Shown here piece by piece: positions 26,037 to 33,699 of a stretch of DNA of 64,000 nt (position 1 is the first letter of the stretch; each line of letters begins with the position of its first letter). The position numbers and the translations under genes were made by a program. The notes under the pieces were generated by a model. That model was not told the DNA's origin. It saw only the letters and a list, made by a program, of their open reading frames with translations, and searched no databases. The stretch is taken from contig CAKUXP010000007.1 in NCBI GenBank assembly GCA_934700345.1, positions 1 to 64,000 of the forward strand. Direction: 5' to 3'. This stretch comes from an uncultured Fibrobacter sp. GTDB taxonomy: Bacteria; Fibrobacterota; Fibrobacteria; Fibrobacterales; Fibrobacteraceae.

Positions 26037-26582
26037 TTAGTAAAAGTCCGAGCGGATCGTATTGTCTGCGGGGACGTTTTGTTGCAGGGCCTGTTTGATC
26101 CTTGTAGCGAGCTTTGTATGAATCAGATCGGCCCGCTTCTGGATGTAGCCGTTTCGATAAGGACCGTACCAGAAAAGCCGAATCTGTTCCTCTTCGAGAA
26201 ACTTCGCCTTTTCGACGATAACTCCATCGCAGAGTAGTTCCGACAGGAGCGACATGGAAATGTCGTCTTCGCGTGGCATCGCAGGCCAGAGAGGCGCAAG
26301 AATGAAAATTCCGAGATACCAGAGGCTCGCATAGCGTTCTTCGACCTTGCCGTCGAACGAAAGGTTCAACCGGCATCCATCCGGAACCGTTTTTTCAAGC
26401 GAGCTTTTGTAAAAATTTTTCACCCTATCGGAAATTTCGACCGAATCGCCTTCTTCTTTTGCAGAAAAGAAAATTTCAAGATTTTCGTTTTCCCGGACAT
26501 CGCCGGAAAAATCCGCATGGTACAGGGACGGTGCACAGGCGGAAAACAGAAGCGCGGATAGAAAGCCGAGAAAAAATTTCAC
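26037..26582 (-). CDS. Small predicted lipoprotein of unknown function
   Basis: A 181-residue protein with a lipoprotein signal peptide (FFLGFLSALLFSAC) and no domain I can name. The middle contains a hydrophobic stretch (ASLWYLGIFILAPLWPAMP) that could be a membrane-associated segment. The start is GTG, 4 nt after a TATCTTTT box and without a Shine-Dalgarno, matching the leaderless pattern. It is divergent from lpxH, with only about 30 bp between the starts, and sits upstream of rsmI and lnt. Confidence 0.7.
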   Translation of the reverse strand: MKFFLGFLSALLFSACAPSLYHADFSGDVRENENLEIFFSAKEEGDSVEISDRVKNFYKSSLEKTVPDGCRLNLSFDGKVEERYASLWYLGIFILAPLWPAMPREDDISMSLLSELLCDGVIVEKAKFLEEEQIRLFWYGPYRNGYIQKRADLIHTKLATRIKQALQQNVPADNTIRSDFY

Positions 26583-26586
26583 GGAT

Positions 26587-26594
26587 AAAAGATA
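26587..26594 (-). promoter_or_regulatory. TATCTTTT promoter box before lipoprotein gene
   Basis: On the minus strand TATCTTTT lies 4 nt before the GTG start; the divergent lpxH box is only 6 bp away. Confidence 0.45.
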
Positions 26595-26600
26595 GATTAT

Positions 26601-26608
26601 TACATTTT
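26601..26608 (+). promoter_or_regulatory. TACATTTT promoter box before lpxH
   Basis: TACATTTT lies 5 nt before the lpxH ATG, with no Shine-Dalgarno, in a 30-bp divergent region. Confidence 0.45.
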
Positions 26609-26613
26609 TGACT

Positions 26614-27351
26614 ATGCAATCCCTGCCGGCCTATTTCTTTTCCGATGCGCATCTGGGCGTAAATCCTCCGGGCGCAATTCTGGACCGCGAAGAGCTTCTG
26701 GTCCGTTTCCTGAAAAGCCTTGTCGGAAAAGCTTCGCATGTTTTCCTGGTCGGGGACCTGTTCGAATTTTGGTATGAATATCGCCATTACGTTTCCCGCG
26801 GGCATTTCCCGCTTTACCGGGCCTTGGGCGATCTGGTGGATTCGGGGTCGGAAGTCCATTACTTGATGGGAAATCACGATTTCGCCCTGGAAGATTTTTT
26901 TCCTAAGGAGCTGGGCGTTTCCGTTCACCGTTCGTTTGTATGTAACCTGCAGGGGCATCGGATCTATCTGATGCATGGGGACGGGATTCCCGAAAGTGAC
27001 CGGGGCTATCGCCTGGCGAGGAAAATTCTCGATGCGCGCCTATCGAGATTTCTCTTTCGAAAAATCCATCCTGATTTAGGAATGGACATTGCGCGTCTTG
27101 TCGGAAACAGAAGCCGCAAGGCGGGACAAAGCCGGAACATCCAGATTCAGGAATACCTGGACGCTTCGAACGCAAGGATGCGAGAATACCGTTGTGATAT
27201 CTGCGTACACGGACATCACCATATTTCCGGCATTTGGGAGGTTTCCGAAGGGAAGGTGGTTTCGCCTGGGCAATGGCTTTTTGAAATGGGTTATGCAAAA
27301 ATGGAAAACGGCGAGATTTCCGTTTCCCGGTTTCCAAAAGATTTGGCGTGA
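26614..27351 (+). CDS. lpxH: UDP-2,3-diacylglucosamine diphosphatase
   Basis: A 245-residue metallophosphoesterase of lipid A synthesis that cleaves UDP-2,3-diacylglucosamine to lipid X. Metal-binding motifs are visible in order: FFSDAHLG (DxH), LVGDLFEFWYEY (GD), LMGNHDFALEDFF (GNHD), LMHGDGI, and VHGHHH. The combination FSDAHLG and DLFEFW is typical of LpxH. It implies lipid A and an outer membrane. The ATG sits 5 nt after a TACATTTT box; a TTG 6 nt earlier is the other option. It converges with the small gene at 27356 with a 4-bp gap. Confidence 0.88.
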   Translation: MQSLPAYFFSDAHLGVNPPGAILDREELLVRFLKSLVGKASHVFLVGDLFEFWYEYRHYVSRGHFPLYRALGDLVDSGSEVHYLMGNHDFALEDFFPKELGVSVHRSFVCNLQGHRIYLMHGDGIPESDRGYRLARKILDARLSRFLFRKIHPDLGMDIARLVGNRSRKAGQSRNIQIQEYLDASNARMREYRCDICVHGHHHISGIWEVSEGKVVSPGQWLFEMGYAKMENGEISVSRFPKDLA

Positions 27352-27355
27352 ATAT

Positions 27356-27775
27356 TTACTGTCCGAGGCGTTCTTCGGAAGTTTCACGGAGCTTTTTCGC
27401 TTCCTTGGTTCCCCAGAGCCTATCGACAAAGTCAAACGACAGGAACTTTTCCTTGTATGTTTCAACCCAACACCAGTGCTTTTCCTCGCCGTTTTCCGTC
27501 TTGACCGTCCACTGGTCCGGCGCATAGAACTTGTAAGTAACCGGGTTCGGCGTATTCCACGCATCGGTCTGTTCCGGCGTTTCCGTGACGCTCCAGACCT
27601 TTCCGTTTGTCCGCTGCCAGATGAATGCGTTGATGGCGACGATGACTGCTAGAAAGATGAGGCTCCACTTGAAATTCTTCTTGGTCAGGAGAAAGATGAC
27701 AAGGAGGAGCAGCAGGAGCGAAAGCGCTGCAAAATTATAATGGACCGTGTAGAAAACTTTGAAAATCTCGATCAT
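27356..27775 (-). CDS. Small membrane protein of unknown function
   Basis: A 139-residue protein with two adjacent N-terminal transmembrane helices (NFAALSLLLLLLVIFLL and WSLIFLAVIVAINAFIW) and a hydrophilic C-terminal half rich in Trp, Lys and Glu (QWTVKTENGEEKHWCWVE). I recognise no family. It starts 1 nt after the stop codon of the preceding minus-strand gene with AGGATAGG upstream, so the two are one operon. Confidence 0.7.
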   Translation of the reverse strand: MIEIFKVFYTVHYNFAALSLLLLLLVIFLLTKKNFKWSLIFLAVIVAINAFIWQRTNGKVWSVTETPEQTDAWNTPNPVTYKFYAPDQWTVKTENGEEKHWCWVETYKEKFLSFDFVDRLWGTKEAKKLRETSEERLGQ

Positions 27776-27776
27776 A

Positions 27777-28418
27777 TTAACCTATCCTGAAAGTCATGAT
27801 GTTTCCGGAAATCTTGACGCTTACTCGCGTATGCACATCGGGAAGCTTGACGCCGAACGCATGGAACGTTCCCATCATGGAAAGGCTCGCATGGCTGTCG
27901 ATCGTTCGTACATTGAGAAGTCCCTTCTTGCCGAACGTAAACCGGAACATTTTTTTCTTTGCGTCATATTCCGGAGTCATCGCATTGTTCTTTCGCGTGT
28001 CGAGAGCCGTGATGCAGCGTTTGTCGAGGATCATCGTTCCGCGCGGATCGATGGAAATCATCGGAAGCCCTGCGGAATTGCGGCAGGCGTATATTTTCCA
28101 TTCTCCGGTTTTCCTTGGATTTTTTTTCTGGAAAACGAATCGGTCGCCTTCCCGCATGATGGCGATTTCTCCGGAAACGACAGGAATCCCGACCGCTTTC
28201 ATCGCGCCGCGAAGATAGAGCAGAAAAGTCTCGTTGGAAGGGAGCAGCCGAAACGATGTCGGCTTGAGCTTGGCCGTCGGAACTATCGCTATTCGATTGC
28301 CTGCCGTATCGATGGATACATCTGCATACGGAGTATTTTTCAGCTTGAACTTTTCGGCGAGTTCCCGGGTGAAGCGGATAAATCCGCGGATGTCCATTTT
28401 TGCCTTGTAGGTTTCCAT
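27777..28418 (-). CDS. Conserved-looking protein of unknown function
   Basis: A soluble protein of about 213 residues with no recognised domain. It contains alternating charged and beta-like segments (GNRIAIVPTAKLKPTSFRLL) and a C-terminal RVSVKISGNIMTFRIG. The frame is open back to 28514; an ATG at 28436 and this ATG at 28418 are the realistic starts, and AAGGA 10 nt upstream favours 28418. It is co-transcribed with the small membrane protein that follows. Confidence 0.6.
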   Translation of the reverse strand: METYKAKMDIRGFIRFTRELAEKFKLKNTPYADVSIDTAGNRIAIVPTAKLKPTSFRLLPSNETFLLYLRGAMKAVGIPVVSGEIAIMREGDRFVFQKKNPRKTGEWKIYACRNSAGLPMISIDPRGTMILDKRCITALDTRKNNAMTPEYDAKKKMFRFTFGKKGLLNVRTIDSHASLSMMGTFHAFGVKLPDVHTRVSVKISGNIMTFRIG

Positions 28419-28536
28419 AAGCAAACGTTCCTTCATAATGTCCGTGTGAAAAGTTTCCGGGAAATCCCGGAATCTCTTGTCAAGAAATCTAACAAAATAC
28501 CGGATTGCAGACAAGGTAACGGCGTTAGTTTGTGCA

Positions 28537-29286
28537 CTATTCCGAAAGGAGAACCTTTAGAATTTCGAGGAGGGAACCCCCGTTTCGTTCGACGACCGTG
28601 AAACGATCTGGGTGGGCTGTTAAAAGTTTCTGGGCGAGTTCGCGTTGCCTTGGATTGTCCAGGACGACAGTCGCCCGCTCCGTTTTGCCGTCAAATTGCA
28701 TCCGGGTCTTTGTCCTGCTCAGGAATTCGGGAAAAAAAATGCGGTAGCGATCCGCGAGACGCTCTCCGAAACTTTCGGAAGGATCGACTAGGACGGCTTT
28801 TTTTCCCAGGCCCTTCGCAAAAGAATTGTAGGCGGCGATGGCGCCCGTGCCATGCCCTAGAAAGCCCGGATTCGGGGAACCGGCGCATTTTATCATGGAA
28901 CGGATGTCGTCTTCGAAAAGCTTTTCGCCGGGAGAACCCTCGCTTCCGGCAGAACCGCGGTAGTTGAATCCAACGAGGCGGACAGCGGAAAACTGTCTGG
29001 CGTTTGCGAGGAATGTCGCGGCGTCCTCGCCGGCATCGGAAAAGTATAGTACGGTGTTCGGGGCGGAATCATTCAGGATCCAGCCTTGGAGTCTTTTTCC
29101 GTCTTCTGTAAGGCACAGGACCGCATTCTTTTCGAGAGACTTCGCGGATGCTTTGTCGGCTTGCGCGCGGGGAAATGCGTATCTGCGTTCCGAGACGACC
29201 ATGTAAAACAGGATGCAGAGATAGATAATCGCAAAAACGGCGGTGAGGCGGAGCGCCTTGAAAAAGAGTCTTTTGAGTGTTTCCAT
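28537..29286 (-). CDS. Membrane-anchored alpha/beta-hydrolase-like protein lacking the serine
   Basis: A 249-residue protein with one N-terminal transmembrane helix (LTAVFAIIYLCILFYMVV) and an alpha/beta-hydrolase-like core: VGFNYRGSAGSEGSPGE, then GFLGHGTGAIAAYNS and a late VLDNPRQRELAQ. In active members the nucleophile elbow reads GxSxG; here it reads GHGTG with Gly in the Ser position, so normal hydrolase activity is unlikely unless the adjacent Thr serves. A hairpin-plus-T signal lies in its leader. Function unknown. Confidence 0.7.
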   Translation of the reverse strand: METLKRLFFKALRLTAVFAIIYLCILFYMVVSERRYAFPRAQADKASAKSLEKNAVLCLTEDGKRLQGWILNDSAPNTVLYFSDAGEDAATFLANARQFSAVRLVGFNYRGSAGSEGSPGEKLFEDDIRSMIKCAGSPNPGFLGHGTGAIAAYNSFAKGLGKKAVLVDPSESFGERLADRYRIFFPEFLSRTKTRMQFDGKTERATVVLDNPRQRELAQKLLTAHPDRFTVVERNGGSLLEILKVLLSE

Positions 29287-29299
29287 CGCTTACTAAGAT

Positions 29300-29334
29300 A
29301 AAAAGAATCCCGTCCTTTGTGCAGAACGGGATTC
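29300..29334 (-). terminator. Terminator-like hairpin in the 5' leader of the hydrolase-like gene
   Basis: GAATCCCGT and ACGGGATTC make a perfect 9-bp stem (29305-29313 with 29326-29334) and, on the minus strand, a T5 tract follows. It ends only 13 nt before the gene's ATG. No minus-strand gene lies upstream to terminate, so it may be an attenuator or a remnant. The rest of the 220-bp gap up to 29506 shows no gene. Confidence 0.6.
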
Positions 29335-29491
29335 GAGGATGGGATTGGGTGTTCCTTAAAATTAGACAAATTTTTTTACGAACGTATCCCTTTGAAACGG
29401 AAAACGTTCTCAAACTGTTCTTTCTTGCGAAATTCTCGCATTTTTTGAAAACTTTGCAGTGACAGGTGTTCTCGAAAAAAAATGAAAAATG

Positions 29492-29499
29492 TATTTTTA
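29492..29499 (+). promoter_or_regulatory. TATTTTTA promoter-like box before TIGR02147 gene
   Basis: TATTTTTA lies 7 nt before the ATG without a Shine-Dalgarno; a partial match to the window-wide box. Confidence 0.3.
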
Positions 29500-29506
29500 A
29501 AACGTT

Positions 29507-30385
29507 ATGAACGTGTTTGCCTATTATAATTACCGGAAATACTTGCAGGATTATTATGAGTACCGCAAGTCGGTCCAGCGCTATTTTTCCTATCGGGTGT
29601 TTGCCAAGCGGGCCGGCTATACGTCGAGCGGACTTTATCTTGATTTGGTAAAGGGCCGCAAGTCCCTCACGCCGCAAATGGTCCCGAAGTTTGTCCGTGC
29701 ACTCGGGCTTTCCGAAAAGGAGGGGCGCTATTTCAGCCTGATGGTGGATTTCACCCATGCGGAAACGCCGGAGTCCAAGCAGGCTATCTTTGAGCAGATG
29801 TCTGCGCTCTTGCCGAAGACGACCAAGGCGCTCTCCCGCCAGCAGGTGGAGTATTACAGGGAATGGTATTATGTTGCGGTCCGCGAGTCCCTTTCCGTCT
29901 TGAACGTTTCCGACAATTACCAGGACTTAGCGCTTTTCCTCAACCCGCGAATCTCTGTCCCGCAGGCGAAGCAGGCTATCCGTCTGCTTTCCGAACTGGG
30001 CCTCATTGAAAAGGAAAACGGTTGCTGGAAATCCGTGAACAAGACGATTACGAGCGGTCGGGAAATTCCGCCGTTTATCGTGCACGGCTTCCAGAAAAAG
30101 ATGATGGACTTGGGCAAGGCTTCTGTCGATTATTTCAGTACGGAACGTCGCAACGTTTCATGCACGACGATGAGCGTTTCCCCGCAAGGGCTCGAACGCA
30201 TCATCCATAAAATTGATACCTTTCGGAAGGAAATCGTCGATATTGTCCGCTCGGACGAGCAGGAGACGATGATCTGCGAATTGAACATCCAGTTCTTTCC
30301 GCTGTCCAAGGAACTCGAAAAGAACCCGGGCGACCTGTCTGCGGGGGTCAGCTCGGTCAAGGAAGGAGAAAACAATGAAGTTTAA
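29507..30385 (+). CDS. TIGR02147-family regulator-like protein
   Basis: A 292-residue protein of the TIGR02147 family, which is strongly expanded in Fibrobacter. The typical N-terminal pattern is visible: AYYNYRKYLQDYYEYRK, then FSYRVFAKRAGYTSSGLYLD and a winged-helix-like segment KQAIRLLSELGLIEKENG. The family is suspected to be regulatory on the basis of its helix-turn-helix-like regions but is uncharacterised as far as I know. It overlaps the downstream lipoprotein gene by 11 nt, so the two are translationally linked. There is no transmembrane segment. Confidence 0.88.
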   Translation: MNVFAYYNYRKYLQDYYEYRKSVQRYFSYRVFAKRAGYTSSGLYLDLVKGRKSLTPQMVPKFVRALGLSEKEGRYFSLMVDFTHAETPESKQAIFEQMSALLPKTTKALSRQQVEYYREWYYVAVRESLSVLNVSDNYQDLALFLNPRISVPQAKQAIRLLSELGLIEKENGCWKSVNKTITSGREIPPFIVHGFQKKMMDLGKASVDYFSTERRNVSCTTMSVSPQGLERIIHKIDTFRKEIVDIVRSDEQETMICELNIQFFPLSKELEKNPGDLSAGVSSVKEGENNEV

Positions 30386-31715
30386 CGGCTGGATTGCGAT
30401 ACTTCCTTTTCTTTGGCTGGCATCTTGCTCGGAAAGTTCCAAGGTCGCGGGCACGGCGACCGATACGGAGAATACGCTTGCGGGGACCGTCCTGCTTTCG
30501 GACAGTTCCGTAGCGAACGGCGTTCGGGTTCGGCTGGTTGCGGCTCGGGTCGGCGTTTCCAACGCGTTTCTCGAAACTTCTACCGACGAGGCGGGAAACT
30601 TTGCCTTTGACAGCGTTCTGGCGGATACGGTAAACGTCGAGTTTCGGTACGAGGCAGGCGCTTCCCTTCGGGAAGTGCAAATGCTTCGGAATGTGGCGGT
30701 CAAGTCAACGGAATCGCTCAGCGTCCGGTTGCAAAGGCCAGCGCTTCTTCGTGGACGGCTGGAGTATTCCGAAGACTCCGCTCTCTGGATGGGAGCGCAC
30801 TTTTTCGTCTCGCTGGATTCGACGACTTTCTTCGCGGATATCTTTGCGCCGGATTCTTTTGAAATCCCTGCTCCGGAAGGGGCTTTCCGTCTGTCGATAA
30901 CACCGGCGGATTCGGGGGCTGTCGCAAAGCTGAAGAACGCCGGATATGCGGATTCGCTCATCGCCCGCAAGCTATCGATTTCGCTTTCTTCGGGCGATAC
31001 GCTCAATGTCGGAAACCTCCGCTGGGGACTTTCGAAGGATGAACCGACGAAGGCCAGACGATTGAGCGGTGTCGTAGTGAATGAAATGGGAAAGCCTCTG
31101 AAAGGCGTCGCTGTCCATGTGGTTACGGATCTCTATGGGCTCGGCATATCGGAATCGGACGGCTTTGTCACCCAGGCTGTTTCCGATTTGGACGGGAACT
31201 GGAGCGTATCCGCTCCATCGCTCGCTCTTGTCGCGGACAGTTTCCGCGTGGAGTTTCGCGGAACGGATTCTCTCGGTCGTTCGCTCGCCGGGACATCCGC
31301 CTTTATCAAGCGGGAAGCCCTCAAGTCTGCAGCGGACGAAATTCTTGTCGATACTGTCTGGATGGGACGTCCGGCAAATTTTTTTGGCAAGATCTTTCTT
31401 GTCGCGAACGCTTCCGGGAATTCCCGGACGGATACGCTCTGCTGGACTTACAGCATCCGGGTAGGATTTTTCGGGACGAGCCGTTTCCAGACGGTGAATT
31501 CCTGTGACGATGTCTGGATGGGGAACCTGCCGCCTAGTGCCCAGGATTTCGTCTTCTATTCAGGCGATGAACAGGTGGTGAAAAATCTCAAGACCGGAAA
31601 ATCCAGTCCCGAGGATTACGTGAAAATTGTCCATGTAAGCCTCCCTGCAGGCGATACGTTGAAGCGTCAGGGCTTCACCTATACGCCTCCGATGGCGGCA
31701 AACGGGGCTTTTTAG
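30375..31715 (+). CDS. Lipoprotein with carboxypeptidase-regulatory-like (CarboxypepD_reg) repeats
   Basis: A 446-residue predicted lipoprotein (signal peptide ending WLASC). At least two beta-sandwich segments resemble carboxypeptidase regulatory-like or Ig-like domains: NTLAGTVLLSDSSVANGVRV with DEAGNFAFDSV, and RLSGVVVNEMGKPLKGVAVH with SDLDGNWSVSAP. Such domains bind surfaces or partners without catalysis. AAGGAG precedes the ATG, which overlaps the TIGR02147 gene. This regulator-lipoprotein pairing looks like a functional unit. A weak hairpin with an AT-rich stem at 31719-31747 may terminate it. Confidence 0.8.
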   Translation: MKFNGWIAILPFLWLASCSESSKVAGTATDTENTLAGTVLLSDSSVANGVRVRLVAARVGVSNAFLETSTDEAGNFAFDSVLADTVNVEFRYEAGASLREVQMLRNVAVKSTESLSVRLQRPALLRGRLEYSEDSALWMGAHFFVSLDSTTFFADIFAPDSFEIPAPEGAFRLSITPADSGAVAKLKNAGYADSLIARKLSISLSSGDTLNVGNLRWGLSKDEPTKARRLSGVVVNEMGKPLKGVAVHVVTDLYGLGISESDGFVTQAVSDLDGNWSVSAPSLALVADSFRVEFRGTDSLGRSLAGTSAFIKREALKSAADEILVDTVWMGRPANFFGKIFLVANASGNSRTDTLCWTYSIRVGFFGTSRFQTVNSCDDVWMGNLPPSAQDFVFYSGDEQVVKNLKTGKSSPEDYVKIVHVSLPAGDTLKRQGFTYTPPMAANGAF

Positions 31716-31757
31716 ACGAAAAAAAGCCTTGTTCGATGGCATTTTTGCAGAGCTTTA

Positions 31758-31788
31758 TTGACCGAATGGTTTTTTTCTAGTATATTTG
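31758..31788 (+). promoter_or_regulatory. Strong promoter, TTGACC-17-TATATTTG, before yceD
   Basis: TTGACC (31758-31763), 17-bp spacer and TATATTTG (31781-31788) make both a sigma70-like and a TAnnTTTG-type promoter. The predicted transcript would begin about 3 nt before the TTG start at 31796, so the message should be leaderless or nearly so. Confidence 0.65.
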
Positions 31789-31795
31789 CGCTACC

Positions 31796-32320
31796 TTGAG
31801 AATTGAGATTTCAAAAATCGCATCCTGTGACGGATCCTTGCGGCTGAGTTTCGCCAAGGATTCTCTCGATGCGGATGTTTTTGATGAACTCCGTGTCAAG
31901 GGACCGCTTGCGGTGGAACTTTCGGTTGTGCCCGAAGGTTCGAACAGGTGGCTCCTGACGGGAACTCTTTCAGGGGTTCAGGTTTTAGAATGCTCCCGTT
32001 CCCTGGAGCTTTTCGACAGTCCGTTTACGACGCCGATCAGCTTTTGGGTGGAACTCGTTCCGGGAATCGCGGAGCAGGAACTGGACGATACGGACGACGA
32101 AACTTTTGGTTTTCGCGTGCCTAGCGTCCAGGACTATGTGGATGTGACCGAATGCGTGCGGCAACTGGTGATTCTCCAGGAACCCCTCCATCCGGTTAAG
32201 GACGATCCGGACAAGGACTTTGTCTGGGAAGCCGGCGAAAAGTCGGAGATTCCCGGCGGAGATCCTCGTTGGGAAAAATTGAAAGCGCTCAAGGACAAGA
32301 TGAAACGTCCGAATGGATGA
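31796..32320 (+). CDS. yceD: YceD/DUF177 family protein
   Basis: A 174-residue protein of the DUF177 family, which is linked to 23S rRNA or ribosome biogenesis and nearly always precedes rpmF. The N-terminal RIEISKIASCDGSLRLSF and the acidic mid-region with VDVTECVRQLVIL match the family. The Cys pair often seen in the family is reduced. The start is TTG: no ATG lies nearby and family homology begins here. It begins 7 nt after a TATATTTG box. rpmF follows 35 nt downstream. Confidence 0.85.
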   Translation: MRIEISKIASCDGSLRLSFAKDSLDADVFDELRVKGPLAVELSVVPEGSNRWLLTGTLSGVQVLECSRSLELFDSPFTTPISFWVELVPGIAEQELDDTDDETFGFRVPSVQDYVDVTECVRQLVILQEPLHPVKDDPDKDFVWEAGEKSEIPGGDPRWEKLKALKDKMKRPNG

Positions 32321-32355
32321 GTCTTGGACTTGGGCCGAACGATTAGGAGTTCAAA

Positions 32356-32538
32356 ATGGCCGTACCAAAGAGAAAAACATCGACTGCCCGTCGTGACAAG
32401 CGTCGTACGCACTGGAAGCTCGAAGCCCCAGCGCTCGCTACCTGCGATCATTGCGGTTCTGCAAAGCGTCCGCACCGCGTGTGCCCGGTTTGCGGTTATT
32501 ACAACGGTGTGGAAGTCATCCACATCCAGGAAGCCTAA
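32356..32538 (+). CDS. rpmF: 50S ribosomal protein L32
   Basis: A 60-residue protein with the L32 start AVPKRKTSTARRDKRRTHWK and a zinc ribbon made by CDHC and CPVC. Conserved neighbours yceD upstream and plsX downstream support the call. GGAG lies 7 nt before the ATG. It is the zinc-binding (C+) form. Confidence 0.97.
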   Translation: MAVPKRKTSTARRDKRRTHWKLEAPALATCDHCGSAKRPHRVCPVCGYYNGVEVIHIQEA

Positions 32539-32568
32539 TTATTAAATCCCCATAAAGGAGTATCTTCC

Positions 32569-33537
32569 ATGATAAGCATTGCCCTTGATGCTTTTGGTGG
32601 CGATAACGCTCCGGACATCGTGGTCCAGGGCGCCATCAATGCCGTGAACAGTTCCGATGGAAAGTTTTGCGTTGTCCTATGCGGTCCCGAGGCCGAGGTC
32701 AAGTCGAAGCTGAATCAGTTCGGTTACGAAGGAAAGCTAATCCAGGTGGTCGATGCTCCCGAAATGGTCGCCATGGACGAACATCCGACGGAAGTCCTCC
32801 GCAAGAAGCAGCATTCCGGCTTGGTGATGTGCGTGGCTCTTCAAAAGAAGGGACTTGTCCAGGCGAGTGTTTCTGCGGGAAATTCCGGCGCGATGATGGC
32901 GTCTTGCCTGATGATCCTCGGTCGTACAAGCGAAAACTTCGCCCGCCCGCCTATCGGGTGCATCATTCCGACTGCGACGGGGCATAGCGTCCTGGTCGAT
33001 GCCGGCGCGAACGTCGATGAAAAGCCTGTCGTTCTCAAGGACTTCGCTCTTGCGGGATCCGTCTTTGCGGAAAGCCATCTGGGCATCCAGAATCCGAAAG
33101 TCGGTCTCTTGAATATGGGTGAGGAAGAGAAGAAGGGACCCGCCACGGTCCAGGAAGCTCACCAGCTTCTGAAAGCCGCTCCGGTAAACTTCATCGGCAA
33201 CATCGAGGGGCGCGACGTCCTTTTGGGCAAGGCGGACGTGATCGTCTGTTCCGGCTTTGTCGGCAACGTCCTGCTGAAAATGTACGAAGGCTTCTTTGAA
33301 TTGCATACAAAGACGTTTGGCGTTATCGATACGCCAGCCGGTCGGAAATTCAACGAGGCGTGGGACTACCGCAATACGGGAGGCGCTCTCCTGCTCGGGT
33401 TGAAAGGTACGGGAATCATTGCCCATGGCCGTTCCGACGCGAAAGCGATCGAACAGGCTTTGAAGGTCGCCTATACCTTTGCTTCCAACAATGTCCCCGA
33501 AAAAATCGGCCAGAAGCTTGCGGGCATCGAAGTCTAA
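32569..33537 (+). CDS. plsX: Phosphate acyltransferase PlsX
   Basis: A 322-residue enzyme that makes acyl-phosphate from acyl-ACP for phospholipid synthesis. The N-terminal SIALDAFGGDNAPDIVVQGA matches the PlsX signature (ALDAMGGDxAP), followed by SAGNSGAMMA and GFVGNVLLKMYEG. AAAGGAG 8 nt before the ATG fixes the start. The yceD-rpmF-plsX order is conserved across bacteria. Here a terminator follows and fabH, usually next, is absent. Confidence 0.95.
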   Translation: MISIALDAFGGDNAPDIVVQGAINAVNSSDGKFCVVLCGPEAEVKSKLNQFGYEGKLIQVVDAPEMVAMDEHPTEVLRKKQHSGLVMCVALQKKGLVQASVSAGNSGAMMASCLMILGRTSENFARPPIGCIIPTATGHSVLVDAGANVDEKPVVLKDFALAGSVFAESHLGIQNPKVGLLNMGEEEKKGPATVQEAHQLLKAAPVNFIGNIEGRDVLLGKADVIVCSGFVGNVLLKMYEGFFELHTKTFGVIDTPAGRKFNEAWDYRNTGGALLLGLKGTGIIAHGRSDAKAIEQALKVAYTFASNNVPEKIGQKLAGIEV

Positions 33538-33628
33538 TGCTTCTTTGTATTTCCCTGTTCTTAGACCGTTCCGGTCGAAAAGTTCAGGGAATGAAAACGG
33601 GGCTTATTGAACAAAGATTTAAGATTTC

Positions 33629-33660
33629 GTCCGAAGCGATATGTTTTCGGACATTTTTTG
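33629..33660 (+). terminator. Rho-independent terminator after plsX
   Basis: GTCCGAA and TTCGGAC form a 7-bp stem followed by ATTTTTTG. An additional nested hairpin (GACCG/CGGTC inside TTCCCTG/CAGGGAA) lies at 33555-33595. These separate plsX from fabD. Confidence 0.7.
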
Positions 33661-33699
33661 TCCCTATTATCCTCTAGATAATTTATTTTGGAGAAAACG

